Assembly (NCBI RefSeq): GCF_009796845.1
Contig: NZ_CP047025.1
Location: 2,418,001 to 2,482,000 of the forward strand
From: Cobetia sp. L2A1
GTDB taxonomy: Bacteria; Pseudomonadota; Gammaproteobacteria; Pseudomonadales; Halomonadaceae
DNA: 64,000 bases
Reading direction: 5' to 3'
Shown here one piece after another: positions 43,359-52,131 of the stretch. The stretch's first letter is position 1; every line of letters begins with the position of its first letter. Below the pieces are notes generated by a model. The model saw only the letters and a program-made list of their open reading frames with translations. It was not told the origin of the DNA and ran no database searches. A program made the translations under genes and the position numbers.

Positions 43359-45419
43359 ATGCAGGTCAAGACCGACTTCCCGTATCCCGTCCGCGAAATC
43401 GAACACCTGTTGATTCCGCTCTCGGACGGCACCCAGCTGGCCGCGCGAATCTGGCTGCCAGAGGGCGCCGAACAGGCGCCGGTACCCGCCATTTTGGAAT
43501 ACCTGCCCTATCGCAAGAGTGATGGCACCGCACCGCGTGATGCGCTCACCCACCCGTACTTCGCGGGTCATGGCTACGCATCAGTGCGCGTCGACATGCG
43601 CGGCAACGGCGAATCCCAGGGGCTGATGGAAGATGAATATCTGCCACTGGAGCAATCCGATGCGCTGGAGGTGATCGAGTGGATCGCCAATCAGCCGTGG
43701 TGCACCGGCAAGCTAGGCATGATGGGCATCTCCTGGGGCGGCTTCAATTCGCTGCAACTGGCGGCGCACAAGCCAGAACCGCTCAAGGCCATCATCACGA
43801 TCTGCTCCACCGATGATCGCTACACGGATGACATCCACTACAAGGGTGGGTGCCTTCTCAACGAGAATCTGGCCTGGGCCGCGACCATGCTCAGTTTCTC
43901 GGCGGCACCGCCGGACCCGCGCCTGGTCGGCGATGAGTGGCGCGCCATGTGGCAGGAGCGTTTGGACGAGATGCCGCTGCTGGCCGAGACCTGGCTTTCG
44001 CATCAGCACCGCGATGAATACTGGAAGCAGGGCTCCATCAACACCAATTACGCCGATATCGAAGCGGCGGTCTATACCATCGGTGGCTGGGGCGATGCCT
44101 ACAAGAACACCGTCGGGCGGATGATGGAAAACCTGAGCTGCCCGCGCAAGGCGCTGATCGGCCCGTGGATTCACAAGTATCCGCACTTCGCGGTGCCCAA
44201 TCCGGCTATCGGCTTCCTGCAGGAAGCGCTGCGCTGGTGGGACCACTGGCTGAAAGGCGAGGAAAACGGCGTGATGGACGAGCCGTCCGCCACCTTCTAC
44301 CTGCAGGACTCCCTGCCGCCGAAGACGATGTATGCCGAGCGTCCGGGGCGTTGGGTGCAGACCGATGGCTGGCCTGCCAGCCATGTCGAGATGCACCAGA
44401 TGTCACTGAGCGAGTCAGGCCTGAGCGATGACGCACGCCTGGGCCAGCAGGCGCTGGCCAGTCCGGTCGTGGTGGATTCCCCGCTCACTGCTGGCCGTCA
44501 TCAGGGCGAGTACTGCGCCATCTGGTTCGGGCCTGACCTGCCGGCTGATCAGCGCATCGATGATGCGCTGGCCGTGTGCTTTGACAGTGAACCGCTCGAC
44601 GCGCCGCTGGATATCCTCGGCAAGCCCAAGGTCACGCTGACACTGGCCAGTGACCAGACCTGCGGCCAGTTGGCAGTGCGCCTGAGCGACGTGCAGCCGG
44701 ACGGCCAGGTCGCGCGCATTACTTACGGCGTGCTCAATCTCAACCTGCGCGATCATGATCATCCCGAGATGCTGGTGCCGGGCAAGCCCATCACGGTGGC
44801 ACTTGAACTCGACATGGCGGGCTATCAGATTCCTGCGGGCCACCGCCTGCGCGTGGCACTGGCCACCGCCAACTTCCCGATGGTGTGGCCGGCAGCCAAG
44901 CGCTCGGCACTGACCTTGCAGCCAGGCTTGCAGTCGCTCGCGCTGCCGGTCTTCACCGGTGAGGCGATTGCCAATCCCTTCCAGGCGCCGGAGTCCGCTC
45001 AGCCCGCGAACATCAGCGAGCAACGTGAAGCCAAGCCCAGCCGCAGCGTGGTCGAGGATGTGGCCAGTGGAGAAATCACCACCATCGTCGAGGACGACAT
45101 GGGGGCGATGACCTTTGAAGACACCGGCATGCGTGTCGAGCATCGCTGCACGGAGCGCTACACCGCGCACCCGGAAGACGCTGACCGCACGCGTGCCGAG
45201 ATCGTCTGGCATTACCGTGCCGGACGTGACCAGCACGGGCGTGACAGTGCCTTGGGCGAGACGACCCCGGGCCAGTTCGACATCCGTGTCGAGAGCCATT
45301 ACCGCATGCGCTGTGATGCCGAGAACTTCTACCTGGAAGCCGAACAGATCGCCTGGGAGGACGACATGGAAGTCCATCGCCGCGACTGGCAACGCACCGT
45401 GCCGAGAGCCGCGGTGTGA
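43359..45419 (+). CDS. CocE/NonD-family serine hydrolase
   Basis: This 686-residue hydrolase is of the peptidase S15/CocE type. Ser125 lies in MGISWGGF, Asp246 in GGWGDAYKN and His272 in IGPWIHKYPH; the order Ser-Asp-His fits the family. A C-terminal galactose-binding-like jelly roll follows, then an extra acidic extension of about 100 residues. No signal peptide is visible, so it acts in the cytosol. Family members hydrolyse esters (cocaine, acyl groups) or X-prolyl bonds. Coupling with the BCCT gene (one-base gap) suggests it works on an imported substrate. The substrate is unknown. Confidence 0.88.
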   Translation: MQVKTDFPYPVREIEHLLIPLSDGTQLAARIWLPEGAEQAPVPAILEYLPYRKSDGTAPRDALTHPYFAGHGYASVRVDMRGNGESQGLMEDEYLPLEQSDALEVIEWIANQPWCTGKLGMMGISWGGFNSLQLAAHKPEPLKAIITICSTDDRYTDDIHYKGGCLLNENLAWAATMLSFSAAPPDPRLVGDEWRAMWQERLDEMPLLAETWLSHQHRDEYWKQGSINTNYADIEAAVYTIGGWGDAYKNTVGRMMENLSCPRKALIGPWIHKYPHFAVPNPAIGFLQEALRWWDHWLKGEENGVMDEPSATFYLQDSLPPKTMYAERPGRWVQTDGWPASHVEMHQMSLSESGLSDDARLGQQALASPVVVDSPLTAGRHQGEYCAIWFGPDLPADQRIDDALAVCFDSEPLDAPLDILGKPKVTLTLASDQTCGQLAVRLSDVQPDGQVARITYGVLNLNLRDHDHPEMLVPGKPITVALELDMAGYQIPAGHRLRVALATANFPMVWPAAKRSALTLQPGLQSLALPVFTGEAIANPFQAPESAQPANISEQREAKPSRSVVEDVASGEITTIVEDDMGAMTFEDTGMRVEHRCTERYTAHPEDADRTRAEIVWHYRAGRDQHGRDSALGETTPGQFDIRVESHYRMRCDAENFYLEAEQIAWEDDMEVHRRDWQRTVPRAAV

Positions 45420-45523
45420 CAGGACAGCCACACCTCGTCTGAATGACCGTCCCGCTGCAAGGCCTCACGGGTCGTCATGTTATCCTTCGCCGAGCACTTC
45501 CACGCTCAGCATAAAGGACTCGC

Positions 45524-46441
45524 ATGTCGGCCCGTGATGCCCTCCCTCCTCTGCAATGCCTGCGCGCCTTCGAGGCCGCCGCCCGCCATGGCAGCTTCAC
45601 TCAGGCCGGACGCGAGCTCAATCTGACCCAGAGCGCCATCAGCCGCCAGATCAAACGTCTGGAGGAAGATCTCGGCCGCCCGTTGTTCGAGCGTGACCCG
45701 GAAGGCCTGCGCCCGACGCCGGCCGGTGAGGACTACTACCGCGTCATCCGTCGCGTACTGCGCGAACTGGCCGATGAAACCTCGCGCCAACGTCGCCGAG
45801 GCAATGAGCGTCAGCTCACCCTGGCCACCAGTCCGACCATCGCCTCGACCTGGCTTGCCCGCAAGCTGACGGACTTTCGCGATCTGCATCCCGATATCGA
45901 ACTGCGCATCCTGACCATGGAAGACCCGCATCGGCTGGATCTCGCCGAATTCGATCTGGGCATCTATTACCATCTCTCCCATGAGATCGATCCGCCTGGC
46001 GTTGCGGCGGAACCCATCTTCAGCGATGAAGACGTGATCGCCGTCTGCAGCCCTGCCTATCTGGCACGCTTTGGCGAAGTTCACGATGCCACTGACCTGC
46101 TCGACAACCACACTCTGCTGGTGGTGGAAGACTACTTCAAGGACTGGCTGACCTGGCAGCACTGGTACGGCACGCTGGGACTCGACTGGCACACGCCAGC
46201 CCATAGCTTGCGCGCCAACAGCTATCAACTGCTGATGCATGCTGCCTTCGCGGGCCAGGGCGTGGTGCTGTGCTGGTCGAAACTGCTGAGCGAAGATATC
46301 GCCGAGGGCAGACTCCTCAAGGCCCTGCCACATGCCATGCCCAGCCCCGGCACCTTCTCCCTGCTCACCCCGCAACACCGCCACCTGAGCCAGGCAGCCC
46401 AACGCTTCCGGCAATGGTTGCTGGAGCCGCCTGACGCCTGA
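45524..46441 (+). CDS. LysR-family regulator (GcvA-like)
   Basis: This 305-residue LysR-type regulator has the GcvA-group start LPPLQCLRAFEAAARHGSFT and its helix-turn-helix near residues 24-50. The effector domain contains TLATSPTIASTWLARKL. AAAGGA lies five bases before the ATG. It follows the hydrolase by 104 bases and may regulate it. The ligand is unknown. A (GGCTCA)3 repeat follows the stop. Confidence 0.9.
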   Translation: MSARDALPPLQCLRAFEAAARHGSFTQAGRELNLTQSAISRQIKRLEEDLGRPLFERDPEGLRPTPAGEDYYRVIRRVLRELADETSRQRRRGNERQLTLATSPTIASTWLARKLTDFRDLHPDIELRILTMEDPHRLDLAEFDLGIYYHLSHEIDPPGVAAEPIFSDEDVIAVCSPAYLARFGEVHDATDLLDNHTLLVVEDYFKDWLTWQHWYGTLGLDWHTPAHSLRANSYQLLMHAAFAGQGVVLCWSKLLSEDIAEGRLLKALPHAMPSPGTFSLLTPQHRHLSQAAQRFRQWLLEPPDA

Positions 46442-46453
46442 CGCCGGGCCTCG

Positions 46454-46471
46454 GGCTCAGGCTCAGGCTCA
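46454..46471. repeat. GGCTCA hexamer repeat after the LysR stop
   Basis: Three GGCTCA units in tandem lie directly after the stop codon of the GcvA-like gene. Confidence 0.8.
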
Positions 46472-46510
46472 GGCCCCGATCTAGCCTCAGTACGCCACGA
46501 CACTGCATAG

Positions 46511-46567
46511 ACGCCAACGGCCCTGACGGTTTACTCATAAAGAGTTCGTCAGGGCCGTTGGCGTTTC
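46511..46567. terminator. Long hairpin terminator
   Basis: ACGCCAACGGCCCTGACG (left arm from 46511) pairs with CGTCAGGGCCGTTGGCGT around a 17-19-base loop; TTTCTC follows. It ends the LysR gene and possibly also the convergent carrier. Confidence 0.8.
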
Positions 46568-46619
46568 TCACTTTTCTCACTGGCTACCAATACAGCCGGT
46601 CAGTCTCATGGACGAACCC

Positions 46620-47921
46620 TCAATACACGAAGGCAAACAGGAAGTTGAAGATCAGCGCGGCTGCGAAGCCCAGCGGAGCGGCCTTGAACAGTAACTTGGG
46701 CAACAGCTCATTGCGGCGCTCTTCACTGGGGCACGAGCCCAGAATCAGGCTGCCCCCGGAGGAGAATGGCGAGATGGCCGTGGACTGTGCGCCCACCACG
46801 ATGGCGACGAACAGAATCATCGGATCGATCCCCAGCTGAAGCGCCAGCGCAGGCACCACCGGGAACAGCGCCGGAGTCACCACGCCCAGCGTGCTGGCGA
46901 ACAGCGACATGATCGCCGCGATCACCCCGAACACGATCGGCACCGCATAGACCGGAATGTTGCCGCTGACCCAGGACGACAGCAGATCGATGGTGCCCAC
47001 CTTGATGGCAATCGAGATCAGCATGCCGACACCACAGATCATGATGATGGTGCCCCACGGCAGCGAGGCAATCGCCTTGCGCTCATCGCCAAGCTTCATC
47101 AGCAGCGCGATCACGGAGAACACGCTGGCGATCAGGCCGATGTTGATACGGTCATTCACATATGCCACCAGCGAGCTGTCCGGCAGGATCATCGCCGTGA
47201 TGGGCGGTGCCAGCACGGTCACCATCAGCAGCAGGGTCAGGCGCAGGGTCAGGCGCTGTTCACGATTCATCGCGCTGGGCGGTGCGACATCCGCCAGTCG
47301 GGTATCTTGCTGATGGCCTCTGAGCGAGAACAGGACCAGTCCACCGAGCACGATGATCGGCACGATCATGGTGGCCAGGAAGATGCCGAAGCTGTAGTGG
47401 AAGGCATCGCCAGACGAGATACCCGCGCCCGTCATCAAGCCCTGGAAGATGATGCCGCTCTGGCTGGAGACAAAGTTGGCGCCGGCCAATGCACCGTAGT
47501 TCACCGCCATGGCCCCGACGATCAACGACAGACGCGTCTTGTCACACAGCACTAGCGTGATGGGGGCCATGAAGGCCAGCACGGTGTAATACCCCGCGCC
47601 CAGTGCCGAGATGATCACCGACGAGAAGAAGATGGCAAACGGCAGCAACGCCGGCACATTGCGACAGCGATACAGCAGATGTTCGGCGAGCTTCTCGAGC
47701 GTGCCATTCACGATCGCGAAACTGTAGAACAGACAGACCGAGAAGATGATGAAGAAGATCTTCAGCGGCCAGAGACCGATCACTTCATTGGGCGACATGC
47801 CCAGCCAGAAGCATCCGATCAGATAGGAGAAGGCGATCGCGAATAGACCGATGTTCAGGCGAAACCGATAGCCCAGAACGATCGATACCACGATGGCCAG
47901 TATGACAATGAGACTCGACAT
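46620..47921 (-). CDS. MatC/DASS-like organic acid permease
   Basis: This 433-residue protein has about 11-12 membrane helices and resembles the MatC/divalent-anion-sodium-symporter-like carriers. Pieces seen are LFYSFAIVNGTLEKLAEHLL, SVIISALGAGYYTVLAFMAP and TAISPFSSGGSLILG, the last being an SxSSGG loop. Such carriers take up di- or tricarboxylates. The start at 47921 is used because an upstream in-frame stretch lacks hydrophobic and family features. It is 117 bases after the amidohydrolase gene on the same strand, so the two are likely one unit under the divergent GntR regulator. Substrate unknown. Confidence 0.8.
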   Translation of the reverse strand: MSSLIVILAIVVSIVLGYRFRLNIGLFAIAFSYLIGCFWLGMSPNEVIGLWPLKIFFIIFSVCLFYSFAIVNGTLEKLAEHLLYRCRNVPALLPFAIFFSSVIISALGAGYYTVLAFMAPITLVLCDKTRLSLIVGAMAVNYGALAGANFVSSQSGIIFQGLMTGAGISSGDAFHYSFGIFLATMIVPIIVLGGLVLFSLRGHQQDTRLADVAPPSAMNREQRLTLRLTLLLMVTVLAPPITAMILPDSSLVAYVNDRINIGLIASVFSVIALLMKLGDERKAIASLPWGTIIMICGVGMLISIAIKVGTIDLLSSWVSGNIPVYAVPIVFGVIAAIMSLFASTLGVVTPALFPVVPALALQLGIDPMILFVAIVVGAQSTAISPFSSGGSLILGSCPSEERRNELLPKLLFKAAPLGFAAALIFNFLFAFVY

Positions 47922-48038
47922 GGCGAACACTCTTGTTGTTGAGATGAGGCGCAGGAAGTGACACGCAGGCACTGCCGTCAGCAGGAGAGATTCGGCGCAA
48001 TCCCCTCGCCCGATACCTGACGGCATGAACGCATCGTC

Positions 48039-48863
48039 TTACAGCTGCAGCAGACGGCTCGGGTTATGCATCATGACCTGCTCTATCAGCGACTCATCCT
48101 TGAGCAGGGCGCACATCTGTTGATACTGATGGCGATGATCCGTGACATCTTCAAAGCGGGTGTGCGGCCAGTCACTCCCCCACAGCAGCCGCGTGTCATC
48201 TCCCATCGCCCGACGCAACACGGCAAGCGAGGCTGCCGCCTGCTCGGGCGTCGAGCCTGAACGATAAGGCGCAGAGACCTTGACCCAGATCGGCGCTTCC
48301 GCCAGCAGCGCCAGGAAGCGCTGGTGCTGTGGCAGGTCGCGATCCAGCACACCCTCCTTCGGCAAGCCGAAATGATCGATCACCAACGTCACGCCCGTGT
48401 CGATCAGCGTCGGCAGAACGTCCGCCAGGTCTTCGACACTGCGCTGGATTTCCAGATGCCAGCCGCGCTTCGCCAGCTGACGATAGAGCGCCAGCCACGC
48501 CTCTCCCAGGTAATCGGCTGGCGTCTTGCCGACCAGATTGAGACGCACCCCGACCACACCGGCCGCCGCCAGGCGATCCAGTTCGGCCGTCGTGATGTTG
48601 CTGTCCACCACCACCACGCCCCGCAGGCGCTCAGGGTGTGCTTCAAGGGCTGACAGCAGGAAATGATTGTCGGTCCCCAGAAAACTCGGCTGGACCAGCA
48701 GCCCATGGGAAAGCCCGCTGGCATCCAGGTGTGCTAGATAAGCCGCGCAGGTGGCATCATACTCTGGGCTGTAACGACGACCTTCCGTCATGGGAAGGTC
48801 ATGGAGAAAGACGTGGGCGTGGGTATCAACGCCATTACACAAGGCCGGGAGTTCTGTCGTCAT
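48039..48863 (-). CDS. Amidohydrolase of the 2-pyrone-4,6-dicarboxylate lactonase type
   Basis: This 274-residue TIM-barrel hydrolase has the metal-site-like motifs VDTHAHVF near residue 12, IDHFGLP near 163, and LLWGSDWPHT near 229. The pattern fits the LigI (2-pyrone-4,6-dicarboxylate hydrolase) branch of the amidohydrolase superfamily, whose members open lactones or related rings. The start at 48863 is preferred; a GTG nine bases upstream is possible. It is followed by a carboxylate permease and divergent from a GntR/UTRA regulator, suggesting uptake and ring-opening of one lactone or carboxylate. The substrate is unknown. Confidence 0.85.
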   Translation of the reverse strand: MTTELPALCNGVDTHAHVFLHDLPMTEGRRYSPEYDATCAAYLAHLDASGLSHGLLVQPSFLGTDNHFLLSALEAHPERLRGVVVVDSNITTAELDRLAAAGVVGVRLNLVGKTPADYLGEAWLALYRQLAKRGWHLEIQRSVEDLADVLPTLIDTGVTLVIDHFGLPKEGVLDRDLPQHQRFLALLAEAPIWVKVSAPYRSGSTPEQAAASLAVLRRAMGDDTRLLWGSDWPHTRFEDVTDHRHQYQQMCALLKDESLIEQVMMHNPSRLLQL

Positions 48864-48950
48864 CAGGGTCACTCACTATCTGGCGCATGGCATGAGGGGC
48901 AAGATCCGCCTCATTCATCCAAACATATATATGAATTTGAGTGACAGACT

Positions 48951-48967
48951 AGCGTAAAAAATACGCT
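48951..48967. promoter_or_regulatory. Probable GntR/UTRA operator
   Basis: AGCGTA (48951-48956) and TACGCT (48962-48967) form a perfect inverted repeat with a five-A spacer. It lies between the amidohydrolase gene and the divergent GntR gene. Confidence 0.6.
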
Positions 48968-49000
48968 GACACAGCGCCCTCTCGACCAAAGGAGCACTAC

Positions 49001-49753
49001 ATGCCGCACGAACGGTCAGTTCGAGGAATCAGTGGTTCGGACAGCCGTCTGCCGCTTTATCAACGACTTCGCGATGAATTCCTGTTGCAGATCGCCGAAG
49101 GACGCTGGGTGCCGGGCATACCGATTCCCACCGAAGCCGAGATGACCCGCGAGTATTCGGTGGCGATCGGGACAGTACGCAAGGCCATCGACACCCTGGT
49201 GCAGGACGGTATTCTCGATCGACAGCAAGGGCGTGGCACTTTCGTGCGTCGCCCAGAGTTCACGCGTTCGTTATCGCGCTTCTTCCGTCAGGTGGATCAA
49301 CAGGGCAACGTGCGTATTCCTGAAAGCGACATCCTCTCGCTGGAAAGTGAGCCTGCCAGCCAGCACGTCAGACAGACACTGGCGCTCGGGGAAGGTACAC
49401 GGGTGATTCATCTGGAACGTGTGCGCCGCATGGAGGGCAAGCCACTGTCACATGAGCGTATCTGGCTACCCCAGACGCGCTTCGCCACCCTGCTCGACAC
49501 ACCGAAGGATGCCTTGGGAGACCTGCTCTACCCCACCTATGAAACCCTGTGCGGCCAACTGATCGCCCACGCGCAGGAGACGCTGTCGGTCGGTACTGCC
49601 GATGCTTTGACATCCGCCCTGCTTGGCATCGCGGTCGAGACCCCCGTCGTGGTGATCGATCGCCTCGCGACCGGCTTTGATGGCACACCGCTGGAACTGC
49701 GCCGCTCCTATGGCATCGCCAGCGACTTCCGCTATCAGATCGACATAGCATGA
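49001..49753 (+). CDS. GntR-family regulator with UTRA domain (HutC subfamily)
   Basis: This 250-residue regulator has a winged helix-turn-helix (about 17-85; LPLYQRLRDEFL, PIPTEAEMTREYSVAIGTVR and QQGRGTFVRRP) and a C-terminal UTRA/chorismate-lyase-like ligand domain (about 105-245; LALGEGTRVIHLERVRRMEG and LRRSYGIASDFRYQID). It is divergent from the amidohydrolase-permease pair, with a palindrome between, so it is their probable repressor. The ligand may be the imported acid. It ends at a terminator. Confidence 0.9.
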   Translation: MPHERSVRGISGSDSRLPLYQRLRDEFLLQIAEGRWVPGIPIPTEAEMTREYSVAIGTVRKAIDTLVQDGILDRQQGRGTFVRRPEFTRSLSRFFRQVDQQGNVRIPESDILSLESEPASQHVRQTLALGEGTRVIHLERVRRMEGKPLSHERIWLPQTRFATLLDTPKDALGDLLYPTYETLCGQLIAHAQETLSVGTADALTSALLGIAVETPVVVIDRLATGFDGTPLELRRSYGIASDFRYQIDIA

Positions 49754-49795
49754 CGGCATGAACTGAGCGCATTCGCTTCGTAGGCAACGCACACA

Positions 49796-49833
49796 AAAAC
49801 GCCCCGGACGATTTCCCGTCTGGGGCGTTTTCT
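49796..49833. terminator. Rho-independent terminator
   Basis: AAAACGCCCCGGACG (49796-49810) with CGTCTGGGGCGTTTT (49817-49831) around ATTTCC. It ends the GntR gene and also faces the convergent small DNA-binding gene. Confidence 0.9.
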
Positions 49834-49860
49834 CTTCACTTCGTCGGGCTGTACTCCACC

Positions 49861-50043
49861 TCACTTGCCAGTGGTGCGTTCAGGTTGAGTCGCATAGTCG
49901 ACACCATGTGTCTGGAGATAATCCCGAATCAACTGGCGAACGACCTGTGACGGCGTCTGATCCTGTGAGGCACACAGTTGCTCGAAAGCTTGCTTCTTGT
50001 GAGGGTCAATCATGAGGGTCAGGCGCGCGGTCTTCTTTTCCAT
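49861..50043 (-). CDS. Ribbon-helix-helix DNA-binding protein (CopG/Arc type)
   Basis: This 60-residue protein has the RHH pattern: a beta strand (TARLTLMID) followed by two helices (PHKKQAFEQLCASQDQTPSQ, then VVRQLIRDYL). Such proteins bind DNA as dimers. AGGAG lies seven bases before the ATG at 50043; the GTG three bases upstream is less likely. It is divergent from the SulP transporter, and a perfect 14-bp palindrome lies directly beyond its ribosome binding site, so autoregulation and control of the transporter are likely. No toxin gene follows, so it is not obviously an antitoxin. Confidence 0.85.
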   Translation of the reverse strand: MEKKTARLTLMIDPHKKQAFEQLCASQDQTPSQVVRQLIRDYLQTHGVDYATQPERTTGK

Positions 50044-50056
50044 CACACATCTCCTA

Positions 50057-50085
50057 TAAACATTAACATCAGATGTTAATGTTTA
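50057..50085. promoter_or_regulatory. Palindromic operator for the RHH regulator
   Basis: TAAACATTAACATC (50057-50070), one base, GATGTTAATGTTTA (50072-50085): a perfect 14-bp inverted repeat. It lies about 13 bases upstream of the RHH start codon. A related half-site, TATGTTAACGTA, is at 50163-50174, nearer the SulP gene. Confidence 0.75.
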
Positions 50086-50258
50086 TTCCTATGCTTGGCA
50101 ATGATGCCTTCGCTCATCTTCCTTGCTTTCGAGCGTGAGTCAATTGAATTTTATGGTAATCGTATGTTAACGTAGATCACATGCCAATCGCTTCTATTAC
50201 TGCATGTGATGCCCACGAGAGCTCATGGCAAGAATAGATCTTCACGAGGTACCAGCGT

Positions 50259-52004
50259 ATGGCACGTAGCCGTTTTTCCCTGAACGTTCCCGCCATTGCC
50301 ACAGGGCTGCGTGCAGCCTGGCGAGAGGGCTACAGCCTTGCAGACCTGCGACACGATGTCATGGCAGGACTCACCATTGGGACGGTGGCTGTACCGCTTT
50401 CAATGGCGCTGGCCATTGCGGCGGGCGTCGCACCACAGCATGGCCTCTACACAGCCATCATTGCCGGTGCCATCATCGCGATCACTGGCGGATCACGCTT
50501 CAATGTTTCCGGGCCAACCGCAGCCTTCGTGGTCATTCTGTTTCCCATCGTTCAGCAATACGGTCTAGGCGGCCTACTCATTGCCACGATGATGGCAGGC
50601 GTTATCCTGGTCATATTAGGTATCACACGAATGGGGCAACTCATTCAGTTTGTCCCCTATCCCGTAGTGCTGGGCTTTACTGCGGGTATTGCGGTCGTGA
50701 TTTCCGTCCTGCAGATACCTGACTTTTTAGGGCTTAACGTAGGCCAACTCAGCGAGCATTTTGTCGAAAACCTGGGACAGATCATTACCGCTCTTCCTGG
50801 TGTCAATCCCTATGAACTCGGGATAGGCGCATTTTCGCTAGCCGTCATGTTGCTATGGCCACGCCTGAACATCCCCATCCCTGCCCCATTGATTGGGCTG
50901 GTTGTCGGTGCTATCGCGGCTTATGGTGCCAATCAATGGCTGGGTGGCCCGAACTCTGACACGGTGGTACAGACGATAGCCTCGCGTTTCACATGGGAGG
51001 CAGATGGTGAGGTTGGCAACGGTATCCCGCCAATTGCCCCAACGATCATGGCACCCTGGTTACTACCCGGGGCAAATGGCCAGCCACTAGAGTTGAGCTT
51101 TGATCTGATACGCGCACTGCTGGGGCCGGCTTTTGCGATTGCCATTCTTGGCGCGATAGAGTCGCTACTGTGTTCTGTCGTATCAGATGGTTTGACAAAA
51201 ACCAAACATGATCCGAATGCAGAACTCATCGGACAAGGGCTAGGAAACATCGTCGCCCCTATTTTCGGCGGTATCACTGCCACGGCAGCGATTGCACGCA
51301 CCGCGACCAATATTCGCAGCGGGGCACGCTCTCCCATCGCCGCCGTCGTGCATGCGGGAGTGGTATTACTGGCAGTCATTGCCTTGGCGGGCTTGCTCGG
51401 ACTGGTGCCCATGGCATCATTGGCGGCACTGTTATTCATCGTCGCCTGGAACATGAGCGAAGCGCGGCATTTCCTGAAAACGTTACGCTCAGCACCTGCT
51501 GGGGACGTGGCAATTCTGGTGACCTGCTTCGGCCTCACCGTGCTGTTTAACATGGTGTTGGCGGTCGCGGTGGGCATGGGGCTCGCAGCCGCGCTATTCA
51601 TTCGACGCATGATTCTGCTAACACAAACGGAACGCATCGATCGCGACAATCATCCGGCCTTGCACACGCTGCCGAACAACGTTGCTGTCTACGCTATCAA
51701 TGGGCCCCTATTCTTTGGAGTCGCCGAGAAAGCGCTACTGTCGTTGCATGTAGTGGACCCCAAGGTGACTATTGTCATTATCGATATGCAGGATGTACCG
51801 AGCATGGACGGAACGGCCATCGTGGCAATTCAGTCACTCATCGATAATATGGGCAGCAAGAACATTGCGCTTATTCTGGTGGGGCTAGCGCCTAGAATGA
51901 TCGTCAAGCTACGCCGAGCCGGCATTCACAAGCGATTGGAGAGCCTGACGTACTGCCGTGATCTCGAGGCCGCAACAGCAGTTGCGATACGCTGGCAACG
52001 TTGA
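50259..52004 (+). CDS. SulP-family anion transporter
   Basis: This 581-residue protein has an N-terminal 14-helix-type SulP core (about 20-430; PLSMALAIAAGVAPQHGLYT and GGSRFNVSGPTAAFVVI) and a C-terminal STAS domain (about 455-570; VIIDMQDVPSMDGTAIVAIQ). SulP members carry sulfate, bicarbonate or other anions, often sodium- or proton-coupled. The substrate is not visible from sequence. It is divergent from a small RHH regulator with a perfect operator palindrome, which probably controls it. GAGG lies nine bases before the ATG. Confidence 0.92.
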   Translation: MARSRFSLNVPAIATGLRAAWREGYSLADLRHDVMAGLTIGTVAVPLSMALAIAAGVAPQHGLYTAIIAGAIIAITGGSRFNVSGPTAAFVVILFPIVQQYGLGGLLIATMMAGVILVILGITRMGQLIQFVPYPVVLGFTAGIAVVISVLQIPDFLGLNVGQLSEHFVENLGQIITALPGVNPYELGIGAFSLAVMLLWPRLNIPIPAPLIGLVVGAIAAYGANQWLGGPNSDTVVQTIASRFTWEADGEVGNGIPPIAPTIMAPWLLPGANGQPLELSFDLIRALLGPAFAIAILGAIESLLCSVVSDGLTKTKHDPNAELIGQGLGNIVAPIFGGITATAAIARTATNIRSGARSPIAAVVHAGVVLLAVIALAGLLGLVPMASLAALLFIVAWNMSEARHFLKTLRSAPAGDVAILVTCFGLTVLFNMVLAVAVGMGLAAALFIRRMILLTQTERIDRDNHPALHTLPNNVAVYAINGPLFFGVAEKALLSLHVVDPKVTIVIIDMQDVPSMDGTAIVAIQSLIDNMGSKNIALILVGLAPRMIVKLRRAGIHKRLESLTYCRDLEAATAVAIRWQR

Positions 52005-52060
52005 TGAATGCAGAGGCTCAGAATTGACCGCTGATACGGACTGCTGGATTCAGATAATAA

Positions 52061-52131
52061 GTGCAACACCTGATATCTCTCGGCCGTTGATTCTGAGTGC
52101 AGCACCTGAGGTGCTCTGTCAGGTATTGCAC
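52061..52131. repeat. GTGCARYACCTGA motif in three copies
   Basis: Copies are at 52061-52073 and 52097-52109 (plus) and 52119-52131 (minus). The second copy lies in a perfect AGCACCT-G-AGGTGCT palindrome (52101-52115). The first and third form a long inverted repeat. It may be an operator array, a transcript hairpin or a repeat element. Confidence 0.75.

Noticed and set aside
49861..50043. RHH protein as an antitoxin
   Set aside because: No toxin-like partner overlaps or follows it; the neighbouring gene is the divergent SulP transporter.
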